Source: an uncultured Caulobacterales bacterium (GTDB lineage Bacteria; Pseudomonadota; Alphaproteobacteria; Caulobacterales; Caulobacteraceae). Taken from it: a stretch of DNA of 64,000 bases. Location of the stretch: the NCBI GenBank assembly GCA_903900155.1, contig CAIUMD010000105.1, positions 62,001 to 126,000 of the forward strand. The letters are read 5' to 3'. Position 1 is the stretch's first letter; each line of letters starts with the position of its first letter. The notes beneath the pieces are model-generated. The model was not told where the DNA came from. It was given only the letters and a program-made list of their open reading frames with translations, and did no database searches. Positions 17,374-25,614 of the stretch are shown piece after piece. The translations under genes and the position numbers were made by a program.

Positions 17374-17428
17374 TTGACTTGCCGCGCCCGGAATGGAATT
17401 TTATCAGCAAGATCGATTTTATAAATAA
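17374..17428 (+). promoter_or_regulatory. Possible internal promoter/operator region before the aldo/keto reductase gene
   Basis: An AT-rich island between the IclR and reductase genes contains TTGACT (17374-17379), an ATTTTAT direct repeat (from about 17398 and 17416) and the palindrome TTTATAAA. The -10 box is poor, so this is a candidate regulator-binding region rather than a defined promoter. Confidence 0.3.
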
Positions 17429-17445
17429 ACGGGATGGAAGCGCGG

Positions 17446-18453
17446 ATGACGGACGACGCAAAGCGGTCGGAAACCTTGGCGCGCCTGCCGCGCCTGGGGT
17501 TCGGCGGCGCGGCCGTCGGCAACCTTTATGCCCCCGTCTCGGACGCCACGGCGCGTGCGGTGATCGACGCTGCCCTGGCCGCCGGCATCAGCTATTTCGA
17601 CACCGCCCCGCACTACGGCTTCGGCCTCAGCGAGACGCGTCTGGGAGAGGCCCTGGCGGGCCGGGACGTGATGATCTCGACCAAGGTCGGCCGTCGCCTG
17701 GAGCCGATCCAGACGACTGAGCGCGAGCGCCACGGTTTCGTCGACGCCGCGCCGTTCGAGCCGGTGTTCGACTACACCCGCGATGGCGTCCTGCGGTCGT
17801 TCGAGGACAGCTTGCGCCGTCTCAAGCGCGACCGGATCGACGTGCTGCTGGCCCACGACCTGGGCCGCGCGACCCATGGCGACGCCCATGTCGGCCACAT
17901 GCGCGACTTCCTCGACGGCGGCTACCAGGCCATGTGCGAGTTGAAGGACAGCGGCGCGGTCGGCGCGATCGGCCTGGGCGTCAACGAGCAGGCGGTCTGC
18001 GAAGAGATTCTGGACCACGCCGATGTCGACGTCTTCCTGCTGGCCGGCCGCTACACGCTGCTGGAGCAGACGGCGCTGGAGCGCTTCCTGCCGCGCTGCG
18101 TCGCGCGGAGCGTGGGCGTCATCGTCGGCGGGCCCTTCAACTCCGGCGTCCTAGTCGAGGCCGGCGGGATGCTGCACTACAACTACGAGGCCGCGCCCCG
18201 TGAGATCGTCGAGCGGGTGGAGCGCCTGCGCCGGGTCTGCGCCGTCCATGGTGTTCCGCTGGCCGCCGCGGCCCTGCAGTTCCCTCTAGCCCATCCGGCG
18301 GTGCTGAGCGTCATTCCGGGTATGGTGACGCCGGATCAGGTGGCCGATGCAACGCTTTGGCTGGACATGACTATTCCCGCTGCGTTGTGGTCCGATTTGA
18401 GATCGGAGGGCCTGATCCGCATTGATGCCCCCGCCACGCGAGCCGCCGCATGA
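17446..18453 (+). CDS. Aldo/keto reductase, probable L-fucose (aldose) 1-dehydrogenase
   Basis: A 335-residue AKR-fold enzyme, predicted to oxidise L-fucose to its lactone as D-threo-aldose 1-dehydrogenases of this family do. Tetrad residues are visible: Asp and Tyr in YFDTAPHYGFG (about residue 49), Lys in STKVGR (about 78) and His in LLAHDLG (about 135). GFGGAAVGNLY near the N-terminus is characteristic of this AKR branch. GGAAG 5 bp before the chosen ATG supports this start; another in-frame ATG at 17434 lacks a ribosome site. It is coupled (ATGA) to the dehydratase small subunit. Confidence 0.87.
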   Translation: MTDDAKRSETLARLPRLGFGGAAVGNLYAPVSDATARAVIDAALAAGISYFDTAPHYGFGLSETRLGEALAGRDVMISTKVGRRLEPIQTTERERHGFVDAAPFEPVFDYTRDGVLRSFEDSLRRLKRDRIDVLLAHDLGRATHGDAHVGHMRDFLDGGYQAMCELKDSGAVGAIGLGVNEQAVCEEILDHADVDVFLLAGRYTLLEQTALERFLPRCVARSVGVIVGGPFNSGVLVEAGGMLHYNYEAAPREIVERVERLRRVCAVHGVPLAAAALQFPLAHPAVLSVIPGMVTPDQVADATLWLDMTIPAALWSDLRSEGLIRIDAPATRAAA

Positions 18454-18740
18454 AGCCGATCCTGCTGCATCCCGACGACAACGTCCTGGTGCTGGCCGAG
18501 CCGATCCTGGCGGGCCAGGCCATCGAGATCGACGACGCCGAACTGGTCGCGCCCGACGCTGTCGCCGTCGGTCACAAGATCGCCCGGCGAGCCTTAGCTA
18601 TCGGCGACAAGGTGTTGAAATACGGCGCGCCCATCGGCTCGATGACGGCTGCTGCAGTGGCCGGCGAGCATGTCCACATGCACAACATGAAGAGTGACTA
18701 CATCGCCAGCCATACCCGGCTGGCCACGGGTGAAAGCTGA
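18450..18740 (+). CDS. UxaA-family sugar-acid dehydratase, small (SAF-domain) subunit
   Basis: A 96-residue protein corresponding to the N-terminal SAF domain of altronate dehydratase-type enzymes. The HPDDNVLV and GHKIARRALAIGDKVLKYG blocks are typical. It overlaps the reductase stop and the large-subunit start by four-base ATGA junctions, so the three proteins are made together. With the next gene it should form a heteromeric metal-dependent dehydratase; in this context the likely substrate is L-fuconate. Confidence 0.88.
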   Translation: MKPILLHPDDNVLVLAEPILAGQAIEIDDAELVAPDAVAVGHKIARRALAIGDKVLKYGAPIGSMTAAAVAGEHVHMHNMKSDYIASHTRLATGES

Positions 18741-19945
18741 TGAGCATCCAGGGCTACCTGCGCGCCGACGGCCGCAAGGGCATCCGCAACGTCGTGGCCG
18801 TGGCCTATCTGGTCGAGTGCGCCCACCACGTGGCCCGCACGATCGTGACCAGGAGCGACGATCCCGACGTTCACCTGATCGGCTTTCCCGGTTGTTATCC
18901 AAACGCTTATGCCCTGAAGGTCATGCAGGCGATCGGGACCCATCCCAACATCGGTGGCGTGTTGCTGATCTCGCTGGGCTGCGAGAGCTTCAACCGCGAG
19001 GCCCTGCGCGCGGCCATCGCCGCCAGCGGCCGGCCGGTCGAGACCCTGGTCATCCAGGAAAGCGGCGGCACCGCCGAGACCATCCGCAAGGGCGTCGAGG
19101 CGGTGGCCCGCCTGAAGGCCGTCGCCGACCAGACCGCGCGCGTTCCGATGGACGTCTTCGAGCTGGTCATCGGCACCATCTGCGGCGGCTCGGACGGCAC
19201 GTCGGGCATCACTGCCAACCCCGCCGTCGGCCGGGCCTTCGACCGCCTCGGCGCGGCCGGCGCGGCCTGTGTGTTCGAGGAGACCGGCGAGCTGGTCGGC
19301 TGCGAGAAGATCATGGCCGACCGCGCGATCACGCCGGAGCTGGGCGCCGAGCTGGAAGCCAGCGTCCGTAAGGCCGAGGCCTACTACACCGTTATGGGCT
19401 ATGGCAGTTTCGCGCCCGGCAACGCCGAGGGCGGGCTGACGACCCAGGAAGAAAAGTCGATGGGGGCCTATTCCAAGTCGGGCTCGGCCCCGATCGTCGG
19501 CATCCTCAAACCTGGCGACCCGCCCCCGTCGGGTGGGCTTTACCTGCTGGACGTCGTGCCGGACGGCGAGGTCCGCTTCGGCTTCCCGAACATCTCCGAC
19601 AATGCCGAGATCGTCGAGCTGATCGCCTGCGGGGCGCACCTGACCCTGTTCACCACGGGTCGCGGCTCGGTGGTCGGCTCGGCCGTCTCGCCGGTGATCA
19701 AGGTCTGCGCCAACCCCGAGACCTACCGAAAGCTGCCCGGCGACATGGATGTCGACGCCGGCCGGATCATGGAAGGACGCGGCACGCTGGACGAGGTCGG
19801 TGATGAGATCTTCGACCTCGTCTTAGCCGTGGCCGACGGGCAGCGGACGGTGTCAGAGGCGCTGGGCCATCAGGAATTCATCCTCACCTATAAGGCCTTC
19901 GACCCGATCGGTCCGGCCTGCCTGCCGCTGCGGCGCGCGAGCTAA
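18740..19945 (+). CDS. UxaA-family sugar-acid dehydratase, large subunit (probable L-fuconate dehydratase)
   Basis: A 401-residue protein matching the C-terminal catalytic part of altronate/galactarate dehydratases. GGSDGTSGITANPAVGRAF (about residue 150) is the family hallmark, and RKGIRNVVAV near the N-terminus and FTTGRGSVVGSAVSPVIKVC near residue 310 are also typical. Enzymes of this group dehydrate a C6 sugar acid to a 2-keto-3-deoxy acid. The neighbouring fucose-type enzymes point to L-fuconate; altronate is the main alternative, although no uronate isomerase or reductase genes are nearby. Confidence 0.88.
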   Translation: MSIQGYLRADGRKGIRNVVAVAYLVECAHHVARTIVTRSDDPDVHLIGFPGCYPNAYALKVMQAIGTHPNIGGVLLISLGCESFNREALRAAIAASGRPVETLVIQESGGTAETIRKGVEAVARLKAVADQTARVPMDVFELVIGTICGGSDGTSGITANPAVGRAFDRLGAAGAACVFEETGELVGCEKIMADRAITPELGAELEASVRKAEAYYTVMGYGSFAPGNAEGGLTTQEEKSMGAYSKSGSAPIVGILKPGDPPPSGGLYLLDVVPDGEVRFGFPNISDNAEIVELIACGAHLTLFTTGRGSVVGSAVSPVIKVCANPETYRKLPGDMDVDAGRIMEGRGTLDEVGDEIFDLVLAVADGQRTVSEALGHQEFILTYKAFDPIGPACLPLRRAS

Positions 19946-19956
19946 GGAACATCCGA

Positions 19957-20685
19957 ATGGGACGACTGACCGGAAAGACCGCGCTGGTGACGGCGGCGGC
20001 GCAGGGCATCGGCAAGGCCAGCGCGGAGTTGTTCGCCCGCGAAGGCGCGCGGGTCATCGCCACCGACCTGAACGAGGCGTTGCTGGCCAAGGTCGAGGGC
20101 TGCGAAGGCCGCCGCCTGGACGTCCTGGACCTCACCGCCATCAACGCCCTGGCCGCCGAGCTGGGCGCGATCGACGTGCTGTTCAACTGCGCCGGCTATG
20201 TCCATGCCGGCACGATCCTGGACTGCGACGAGAAGGCCTGGGCGTTCTCGAACGACATCAACGTCACGGCCCAGTACCGCACGATCCGGGCCTTCCTGCC
20301 GGCCATGCTGGCGGCCGGGAAGGGCTCGATCGTCAACATGGCCTCGGTGGCCAGCTCGATCAAAGGCGTGCCCAATCGCTTCGCCTACGGCGCCACCAAG
20401 GCGGCGGTGATCGGCCTGACCAAGGCCGTGGCCGCCGACTTTGTGGGGCAGGGCGTGCGCTGCAACGCCATCTGCCCCGGCACGGTCGACACGCCCTCGC
20501 TGAACCAGCGGCTGGCCGACACCGGCGACTACGAGGCCGCCCACAAGGCCTTCACCGCCCGCCAGCCGATGGGGCGCTTGGGCAGGGCCGAGGAGCTGGC
20601 GCAGCTGGCCCTGTACCTGGCCAGCGACGAGTCGAGCTTCACCACCGGCCAGATCCACATCATCGACGGCGGCTGGATCAACTGA
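19957..20685 (+). CDS. SDR dehydrogenase, probable 2-keto-3-deoxy-L-fuconate dehydrogenase
   Basis: A 242-residue classical short-chain dehydrogenase. The cofactor motif [13 protein letters not shown] is at about residues 9-21, the catalytic Ser in NMASVASS (about 128) and Tyr/Lys in YGATKAA (about 145). An acidic residue after beta-2 (ATDLNE) indicates NAD preference. The sequence strongly resembles the DHRS6/Xanthomonas 2-keto-3-deoxyfuconate dehydrogenase group, which oxidises the ketodeoxy acid to a 2,4-diketo acid. Its place right after the UxaA-type dehydratase fits that step. Confidence 0.87.
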   Translation: MGRLTGKTALVTAAAQGIGKASAELFAREGARVIATDLNEALLAKVEGCEGRRLDVLDLTAINALAAELGAIDVLFNCAGYVHAGTILDCDEKAWAFSNDINVTAQYRTIRAFLPAMLAAGKGSIVNMASVASSIKGVPNRFAYGATKAAVIGLTKAVAADFVGQGVRCNAICPGTVDTPSLNQRLADTGDYEAAHKAFTARQPMGRLGRAEELAQLALYLASDESSFTTGQIHIIDGGWIN

Positions 20686-20686
20686 G

Positions 20687-21031
20687 ATGCGCCACTGCCT
20701 GGCCCTGGACCTCAAGGACGATCCGGCGCTGATCGAACGGTATGAGGCCTGGCACGCGGCTGGCGCCGTGCCGGCGGCGGTGATCGCCTCGATCCGCGCG
20801 GCCGACATCCGCGACATGCAGATCTGGCGGCTGGGAACGCGCCTCTTCATGATCATGGAGACCGGCCCCGCGTTTTCGGCTGAGGCCAAGGCCGCCGCCG
20901 ACATGGCCTCCGAGGACGTCCAGGCCTGGGAGCGCCTGATGTGGGAGTTCCAGCAGCCCCTGCTGGGCGCCGCCGACGGTGAGAAGTGGCTGGCGATGCG
21001 CCAGATCTTCGCTCTGGACGACCAGCCCTGA
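20687..21031 (+). CDS. L-rhamnose mutarotase-family protein, probable L-fucose mutarotase
   Basis: A 114-residue ferredoxin-fold protein of the RhaM family, which interconverts anomers of deoxy sugars. Typical features are the N-terminal [20 protein letters not shown] block with the conserved His and the central [19 protein letters not shown]. The gene starts 1 bp after the SDR stop and is the last gene of the fucose operon. It would speed delivery of the anomer used by the 1-dehydrogenase. Confidence 0.85.
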   Translation: MRHCLALDLKDDPALIERYEAWHAAGAVPAAVIASIRAADIRDMQIWRLGTRLFMIMETGPAFSAEAKAAADMASEDVQAWERLMWEFQQPLLGAADGEKWLAMRQIFALDDQP

Positions 21032-21041
21032 CGACCAGCCC

Positions 21042-24000
21042 CTAGCGGTACCGGTAGCGCAGCCCCAGGCGGACGTCCCGGCCCGTGCGGTGCTGGTAGT
21101 TGGGGATCTGGCTGCGGTCGATGAACTGGCGCTGCGCCGCGTCGGTTAAGTTGGCCATGTCCGCCGCCAGGGTCAGTTGCGGCGAGATTCTGTAGCGCAC
21201 CGAAACGTCGACCGTGGTCAGGGCTTCGAAGCCTTCGGCGTCGCCGCCGGTCGCGGCCGGCACATTGCCCAGATAGCGCCCGCGATGGCTGATCCCAGCC
21301 CGGGCGTCTAGGCGGCGGCCGTCGTAGTTCAGCGACAGATTGCCCACCAAGCGCGGCCCGCCCAGCGAGTCCTGAATCGCTTCCGTCGCGCCGTTAGGCA
21401 TCCGATAGCGGACCTTGGAGCGCGTATAGGCCAGCGAGCCTTGCAGCCGCCAGCGCGCCAGCGTCGAACCCGGCGCGCCCAGCGGCGTGAAGCCCGAGAT
21501 CTCCAGCCCGCTCAACCGGCCCTTGCCGGTATTGGCTGGGCGCACGAACTGCCAGATCGGCAGAGCCGGATCGCAGCCCGGCGTGCTGCCGCAAGCCTGG
21601 GCCGCGACACTGTCGGGCAGGCCGTAGGGATTGGCTAAGAACGGCGCCGGCGGACTGATGGTCTGCTGGATCACCGAGGCGATCGCCTTGTGATAGGCCG
21701 CGATCGTCACCGCGCCGCCGTTCGGCGCGTACCACTCCGCGCCCAGGTCGAGGATCGTGGCGCGGGTGGGCGTCAGGTTCGGATCGCCGGCCGAGACGCT
21801 CTTGAGGCTGGGCGTCGAGATGGTGAAGCCCGGGCGCAGACTGCGCAGGTCCGGGCGGACCATCACCCGCGCCGCGCCCATCCGCACGGTCCAGTCGCTG
21901 GCCGGTTCCCAGACCAGGTTGGCCGAGGGCAGCAGGTCGACATAGCTGCGCCTGGCGCGGACGGGCTTCAGGCTGCCGTCGGCCTGGACCTGCGAGCCGC
22001 GCGCGTCCTGCGCCGTCCGGGCCAGGCGCAGGCCGACATCGCCCCACAGCCGGCCATCGTTCTGACGTGGGCGCGACAGCAGGAGGTAGGCGGCGTCGTC
22101 GCGCTCGCCGATCGCGTAGTTGGTGGCCGCCGCGGGCTCGGGGCCCAGGCGGAAGGCGTCGCAGCCGGCCTGGGCGCAGGCTTGGCGTAGCATGGGCAAG
22201 CCTCGGGAGATGTCCGGCGCCAGCCACTGGCTAGGCGGGTTCACGGCGCCGAACGATGCGTCATTGCCGACCATGCGGACATAGTCGCCGATCGGTACGG
22301 CGGCGAGGGCGGCCGGGATCAGGCCGTTCAGGTTGGCGGTCGTGCCATTGGATCGCGACAGGCTTACGGCCTCGGTGCGGTAGTCCTTGTGCAGCACGCC
22401 CGCGCGCCACTCCAGGCCGCGCGCCGCGCCCTTCAGGTCCAGCCCGGCGGTCTTGTAGCTGTTGTCGACCCAGTTGGGATCGTCGCGGACTTCCGACAGC
22501 GTCCAGGCCGAGGCCCGGTCCAGCACCGCGTCGCCATAGCCGATGTAGGGGCGCGAGGCGTCGCGGAAGTCGTAGACGAAACCGTCCACGCCGTACTGGT
22601 CCATGTGCACCGTGTTCTGCACGGGGTTGCTGAAGTCCGAGCGCGAGAAGCCCAGCAGCGCGGTGGCCTCGACGCCATTGGCCAGCTGGTGGGTCGCAGA
22701 CAGGGTGGCCTGGCGGAAGATGGTGTCGAGCTCGTCGTAGCGAGACTCGGACTTCACATCGACGCCGTCGAAAATCCCCGCCAGCAGCACGTCGGGACCC
22801 TTGCCGGTGCGGATCACCGGATCGATCGCGGTCACCGCGTTCAGGCCGCAGATTGGCGCGGCCGCCGGGCCGCAGGGCCCGGCGGTGCGAAAGGTGAAGC
22901 TCTCCAGCAGGTATTCGCTCCGCCGGGCGCGCAGGCTGGCGTACAGCAGGTCCAGCGAAACGCGGGTGCGGTCCGAGGGGCGCCAGTCCAGGGCGCCGGT
23001 CAGGCCCAGGCGCGACTGGTCGGCGGTCATCAGCTCCAGGCGTGGGATGCGGGCGTGAAGGGCGGCGTTGACCTGGTCCAGGCTGGCGCCGCCCCGGGTC
23101 CCGCCGAAGCCGGGATACAGTGCGTCGCCCGTCTGCCAGCCGCCCGCCGTGGTGCCCGCGTCGACGGCGTAGCGGCGTGAATAGGCGGCCGAGACCAGCA
23201 CGCCCAAGCGGTCGTCGGCCAGTCGCCGCGACACCACGATCGACCCACGCGGCGTCAGGCGGTCGGCGCGGCTGTTCCAGCTCTGCTCGCCGTATAGCAA
23301 AACACTCTTGTCGCGCAGGTCGAAGGCCGAGCGGGTGCGGATGTCGACCGTCGCGCCCAGCGAGCCTTCGTCGATGTCGGCGGTCGCCGTCTTCTGCACC
23401 TTGATCTGGCGGAAGAGGTCGGCGGCGAAGACGTTGTAGTCGAACGCCCGGCCACGATTGGTGCCGCCCCCGACATTGGCCCCGCCGAAGGTCGCCAGGG
23501 TCTCCATGCCGTTGATGCGCACGCGGGTGAAACGGCTGGCCACGCCGCGCAGGGCGATCTGCCGGGTCTCGCCGCCGTCGCTGACCGCCGCGGCGCCCGG
23601 CAGCTCCCGCAAGGCGTCGCCCAGGCTGATCGCGCCGGAGCGGGCGATCTCGTCTTCGGTCAGGATATCGACGGGCGAGGGCGTGCGGCGCTTGAGGAAG
23701 GTCGGCAGGTCGGCATTGGCGATGGCCGTGACGCTGACCGGCGCGACCTCGACGGGCGGCTCATCATCGAACCGGTGCGGGAGGTGCGGCTGCGGCAGAA
23801 GGCGCTTCGCGGGGCGGATGGCCTGCGGCGCGGCGGTGATCGTGACCACGCCGTCGACGCCGATCACGAAGGTCAGCCGCGACCCGTCCAACAGGGTCAC
23901 GAGGGCTGCCGGCAAGGACATGGTCCCGCGCAGGGACGGCGCCTGTCTGCTGGCGACCAGCGGGGCAGGGGCCAGAACCACGACGCCGGTGCGCTCGGAC

Positions 24001-24140
24001 ACCGCCAGCAGGGCGCGCGCCAGGGGCTGCGCCGGTTGATCAAAGACATAGGTCCTCGGACTGGGCGCAGCCAGGGCCGGAACACCGACCAGCAACGCGG
24101 CGAGAGCCGTCGCCGATCCGAACGCGCGGGAGCCATTCAT
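21042..24140 (-). CDS. TonB-dependent receptor with N-terminal STN domain
   Basis: A 1032-residue outer-membrane receptor. A signal peptide (about 1-24) is followed by an STN secretin/TonB short domain (about 28-105, with FDQPAQPLARALLAVSERTG), a plug domain (about 145-260, with LGDALRELPGAAAVSDG) and a long beta-barrel. STN domains in other receptors signal to membrane anti-sigma factors, but no FecI/FecR pair is in the window. Position between fucose and pectin operons suggests uptake of cell-wall oligosaccharides. The chain ends in YRYR rather than the usual terminal Phe. It converges on the fucose operon with an 11-bp gap. Confidence 0.88.
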   Translation of the reverse strand: MNGSRAFGSATALAALLVGVPALAAPSPRTYVFDQPAQPLARALLAVSERTGVVVLAPAPLVASRQAPSLRGTMSLPAALVTLLDGSRLTFVIGVDGVVTITAAPQAIRPAKRLLPQPHLPHRFDDEPPVEVAPVSVTAIANADLPTFLKRRTPSPVDILTEDEIARSGAISLGDALRELPGAAAVSDGGETRQIALRGVASRFTRVRINGMETLATFGGANVGGGTNRGRAFDYNVFAADLFRQIKVQKTATADIDEGSLGATVDIRTRSAFDLRDKSVLLYGEQSWNSRADRLTPRGSIVVSRRLADDRLGVLVSAAYSRRYAVDAGTTAGGWQTGDALYPGFGGTRGGASLDQVNAALHARIPRLELMTADQSRLGLTGALDWRPSDRTRVSLDLLYASLRARRSEYLLESFTFRTAGPCGPAAAPICGLNAVTAIDPVIRTGKGPDVLLAGIFDGVDVKSESRYDELDTIFRQATLSATHQLANGVEATALLGFSRSDFSNPVQNTVHMDQYGVDGFVYDFRDASRPYIGYGDAVLDRASAWTLSEVRDDPNWVDNSYKTAGLDLKGAARGLEWRAGVLHKDYRTEAVSLSRSNGTTANLNGLIPAALAAVPIGDYVRMVGNDASFGAVNPPSQWLAPDISRGLPMLRQACAQAGCDAFRLGPEPAAATNYAIGERDDAAYLLLSRPRQNDGRLWGDVGLRLARTAQDARGSQVQADGSLKPVRARRSYVDLLPSANLVWEPASDWTVRMGAARVMVRPDLRSLRPGFTISTPSLKSVSAGDPNLTPTRATILDLGAEWYAPNGGAVTIAAYHKAIASVIQQTISPPAPFLANPYGLPDSVAAQACGSTPGCDPALPIWQFVRPANTGKGRLSGLEISGFTPLGAPGSTLARWRLQGSLAYTRSKVRYRMPNGATEAIQDSLGGPRLVGNLSLNYDGRRLDARAGISHRGRYLGNVPAATGGDAEGFEALTTVDVSVRYRISPQLTLAADMANLTDAAQRQFIDRSQIPNYQHRTGRDVRLGLRYRYR

Positions 24141-24300
24141 AGGGTGTGCGCAAGCGTACCGGCGGTCCGACTACGCCAAACCACGCTCCCAAAGATTCGA
24201 CGCTTCGGCCGCTCCGCCCCGGACACCGCCACTCTCCGATTGTTCTCGGTATCCTTGTTGCCGACGACGATGCGGGGGATCGGCGCGACGATCAATGGCT

Positions 24301-24316
24301 GGTCGGACAATTGGGG
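24301..24316. promoter_or_regulatory. GACAA-type operator candidate upstream of the TonB receptor gene
   Basis: GGTCGGACAATTGGGG lies about 160 bp before the receptor start in the 384-bp gap between it and the pectin operon. It shares GACAATTGG with the site before the GntR gene (4922-4931) and the TCnGACAA core with the arabinose promoters. Confidence 0.3.
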
Positions 24317-24396
24317 CCAATCCCGAACTTTTTTGTGCGGATCGGCGGGCGGGAAACGTTGTTGAAATCTAGTTTCGCGAACGCAAGGAGAATTCC

Positions 24397-24423
24397 TATA
24401 TTTCTGCAAGTTACCGGTAACTT
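24397..24423 (+). promoter_or_regulatory. -10-like box and LacI-type palindrome, site 1, of the pectin operon
   Basis: AAGTTACCGGTAACTT (24408-24423) is a perfect 16-bp palindrome with the CCGG centre typical of LacI-family operators. TATATT (24397-24402) lies just upstream as a possible -10 box, so a bound repressor would cover the transcription start. Confidence 0.6.
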
Positions 24424-24460
24424 TCCGCTTTTTCCAGGTCTCCAGGCATGCTTATCTCCA

Positions 24461-24474
24461 TGACACCGGTGACA
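24461..24474 (+). promoter_or_regulatory. LacI-type palindrome, site 2, of the pectin operon
   Basis: TGACACCGGTGACA has the perfect core CACCGGTG and one mismatched pair of outer positions. Its centre lies 52 bp, about five helical turns, from site 1, which suits binding of two dimers on the same face. Confidence 0.5.
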
Positions 24475-24524
24475 GAGATCCGGTGAGAACGGCCCCTGGA
24501 TGGCCGCCATTTGGGGAGGGAACG

Positions 24525-24641
24525 ATGACCACGTCACCGCGCGCGCCGCGCCGTTCGGCCCTTGCCGATTCCCTCGCCGCCTATCGCGAAATCACCGCCT
24601 GCAGCGTTCTGGGGCGACAGCTTTCCATCGGCCAGGCTTAG
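24525..24641 (+). CDS. Short ORF (38 aa) with strong ribosome site upstream of the pectin genes; leader peptide or gene remnant
   Basis: The ATG has an excellent GGGAGGGAACG ribosome site. The 38-residue product (MTTSPRAPRRSALAD..., ending LGRQLSIGQA) stops at TAG. The same frame continues after the TAG without interruption for 28 more codons with coding-like, G/C-ending codons, as far as TGA at 24726-24728, overlapping the next gene's start. I do not recognise the sequence. It may be a translated leader, or the scar of a longer gene interrupted by an amber codon. Confidence 0.4.
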   Translation: MTTSPRAPRRSALADSLAAYREITACSVLGRQLSIGQA

Positions 24642-24718
24642 GCGTTCGAGACCTCCTCCCGAGGCGCCAACTGGGGCGACGCCGGTCCCGACGCCGCCGA
24701 CCTTCTTCGGAGTGATCC

Positions 24719-25606
24719 ATGCGTTTGAAGGCCCTGACCCTGGCCGCCGCCCTGGCGCTGACGCCGCTGGCGGCCCACGCTCAGACCGCGCCGACCCAGA
24801 CGACGCAGGCAGAGGCTGCGCCGACGAAGTTCCGGGCCATCAAGATTGTGCTGATCGGGGATTCCACCACCGCCGTGCTGGGCGGCTGGGGGCCCAGCTT
24901 CTGCGGCTGGCATGTCACCTCCTTCGCCGCCTGCATCAACCTGGCGCGCGGCGGCCGTTCCAGCGGCAACTACCGCAGCGAGGGCTCGTGGGCGCTGGCC
25001 ATGGACGAGATCAAGTCGGGCGGCTTCACCGACACCTATGTGCTGATCCAGTTCGGCCACAACGACCAGCCGGGCAAGCCGGGCCGCTCGACGGATCTGG
25101 CGACCGAGTTTCCCGTCAACATGAAGCGCTATGTGGATGAGGTGCGCGCCGCCGGCGGCAAGCCGATCCTGCTTACGCCGCTGACCCGTCGCCAGTTCAA
25201 GGACGGCACGCTGCAGGATGACCTGGGCCCCTGGGCCGAAGCGGTCCGCAAGGTCGCCGCCGAGACAAATACGCCGCTGGTCGACCTGCACGCCCGCAGC
25301 CAGGCCGCCGTCCAGGCCATGGGCCCCGTCGAGGCCATGAGGTTCGCCCAGCGTGCGCCCTCAGCCGAGGTGGTCGACGCCGCGACCAAGACCGGCACGA
25401 CCATCCCGGCCAGCACCGGCGTCCCAGTGGCGCACGGCGCGCCGCCGATGGCCCAGAACAACGCCGCCGTGGAACCGATGGGCCAGGCCAAGCTGTCGTT
25501 CGACTACACTCACCTGGGTGTCGCCGGCGCCGACTATTTCTCGGCTATCGTCACCGACGAACTTTCAAAATCCGTGCCGGCGCTGCGCCGCTACCTGATC
25601 CAGTAG
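24719..25606 (+). CDS. Exported SGNH-family esterase, probable rhamnogalacturonan acetylesterase (CE12-like)
   Basis: A 295-residue secreted esterase predicted to remove acetyl groups from rhamnogalacturonan or other pectin. A signal peptide ends at AHAQT near residue 22. SGNH blocks are present: the nucleophile in IGDSTTA (about residue 46), Gly in ARGGRSS, Asn in FGHND (about 114) and the Asp/His pair in DYTHLG (about 262). CGGAG lies about 6 bp before the ATG. It is the first recognisable gene of the pectin operon and is 8 bp from the next gene. A low-complexity insert (about residues 215-250) separates the core from the final D-x-x-H block. Confidence 0.88.
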   Translation: MRLKALTLAAALALTPLAAHAQTAPTQTTQAEAAPTKFRAIKIVLIGDSTTAVLGGWGPSFCGWHVTSFAACINLARGGRSSGNYRSEGSWALAMDEIKSGGFTDTYVLIQFGHNDQPGKPGRSTDLATEFPVNMKRYVDEVRAAGGKPILLTPLTRRQFKDGTLQDDLGPWAEAVRKVAAETNTPLVDLHARSQAAVQAMGPVEAMRFAQRAPSAEVVDAATKTGTTIPASTGVPVAHGAPPMAQNNAAVEPMGQAKLSFDYTHLGVAGADYFSAIVTDELSKSVPALRRYLIQ

Positions 25607-25614
25607 GCATCCCA

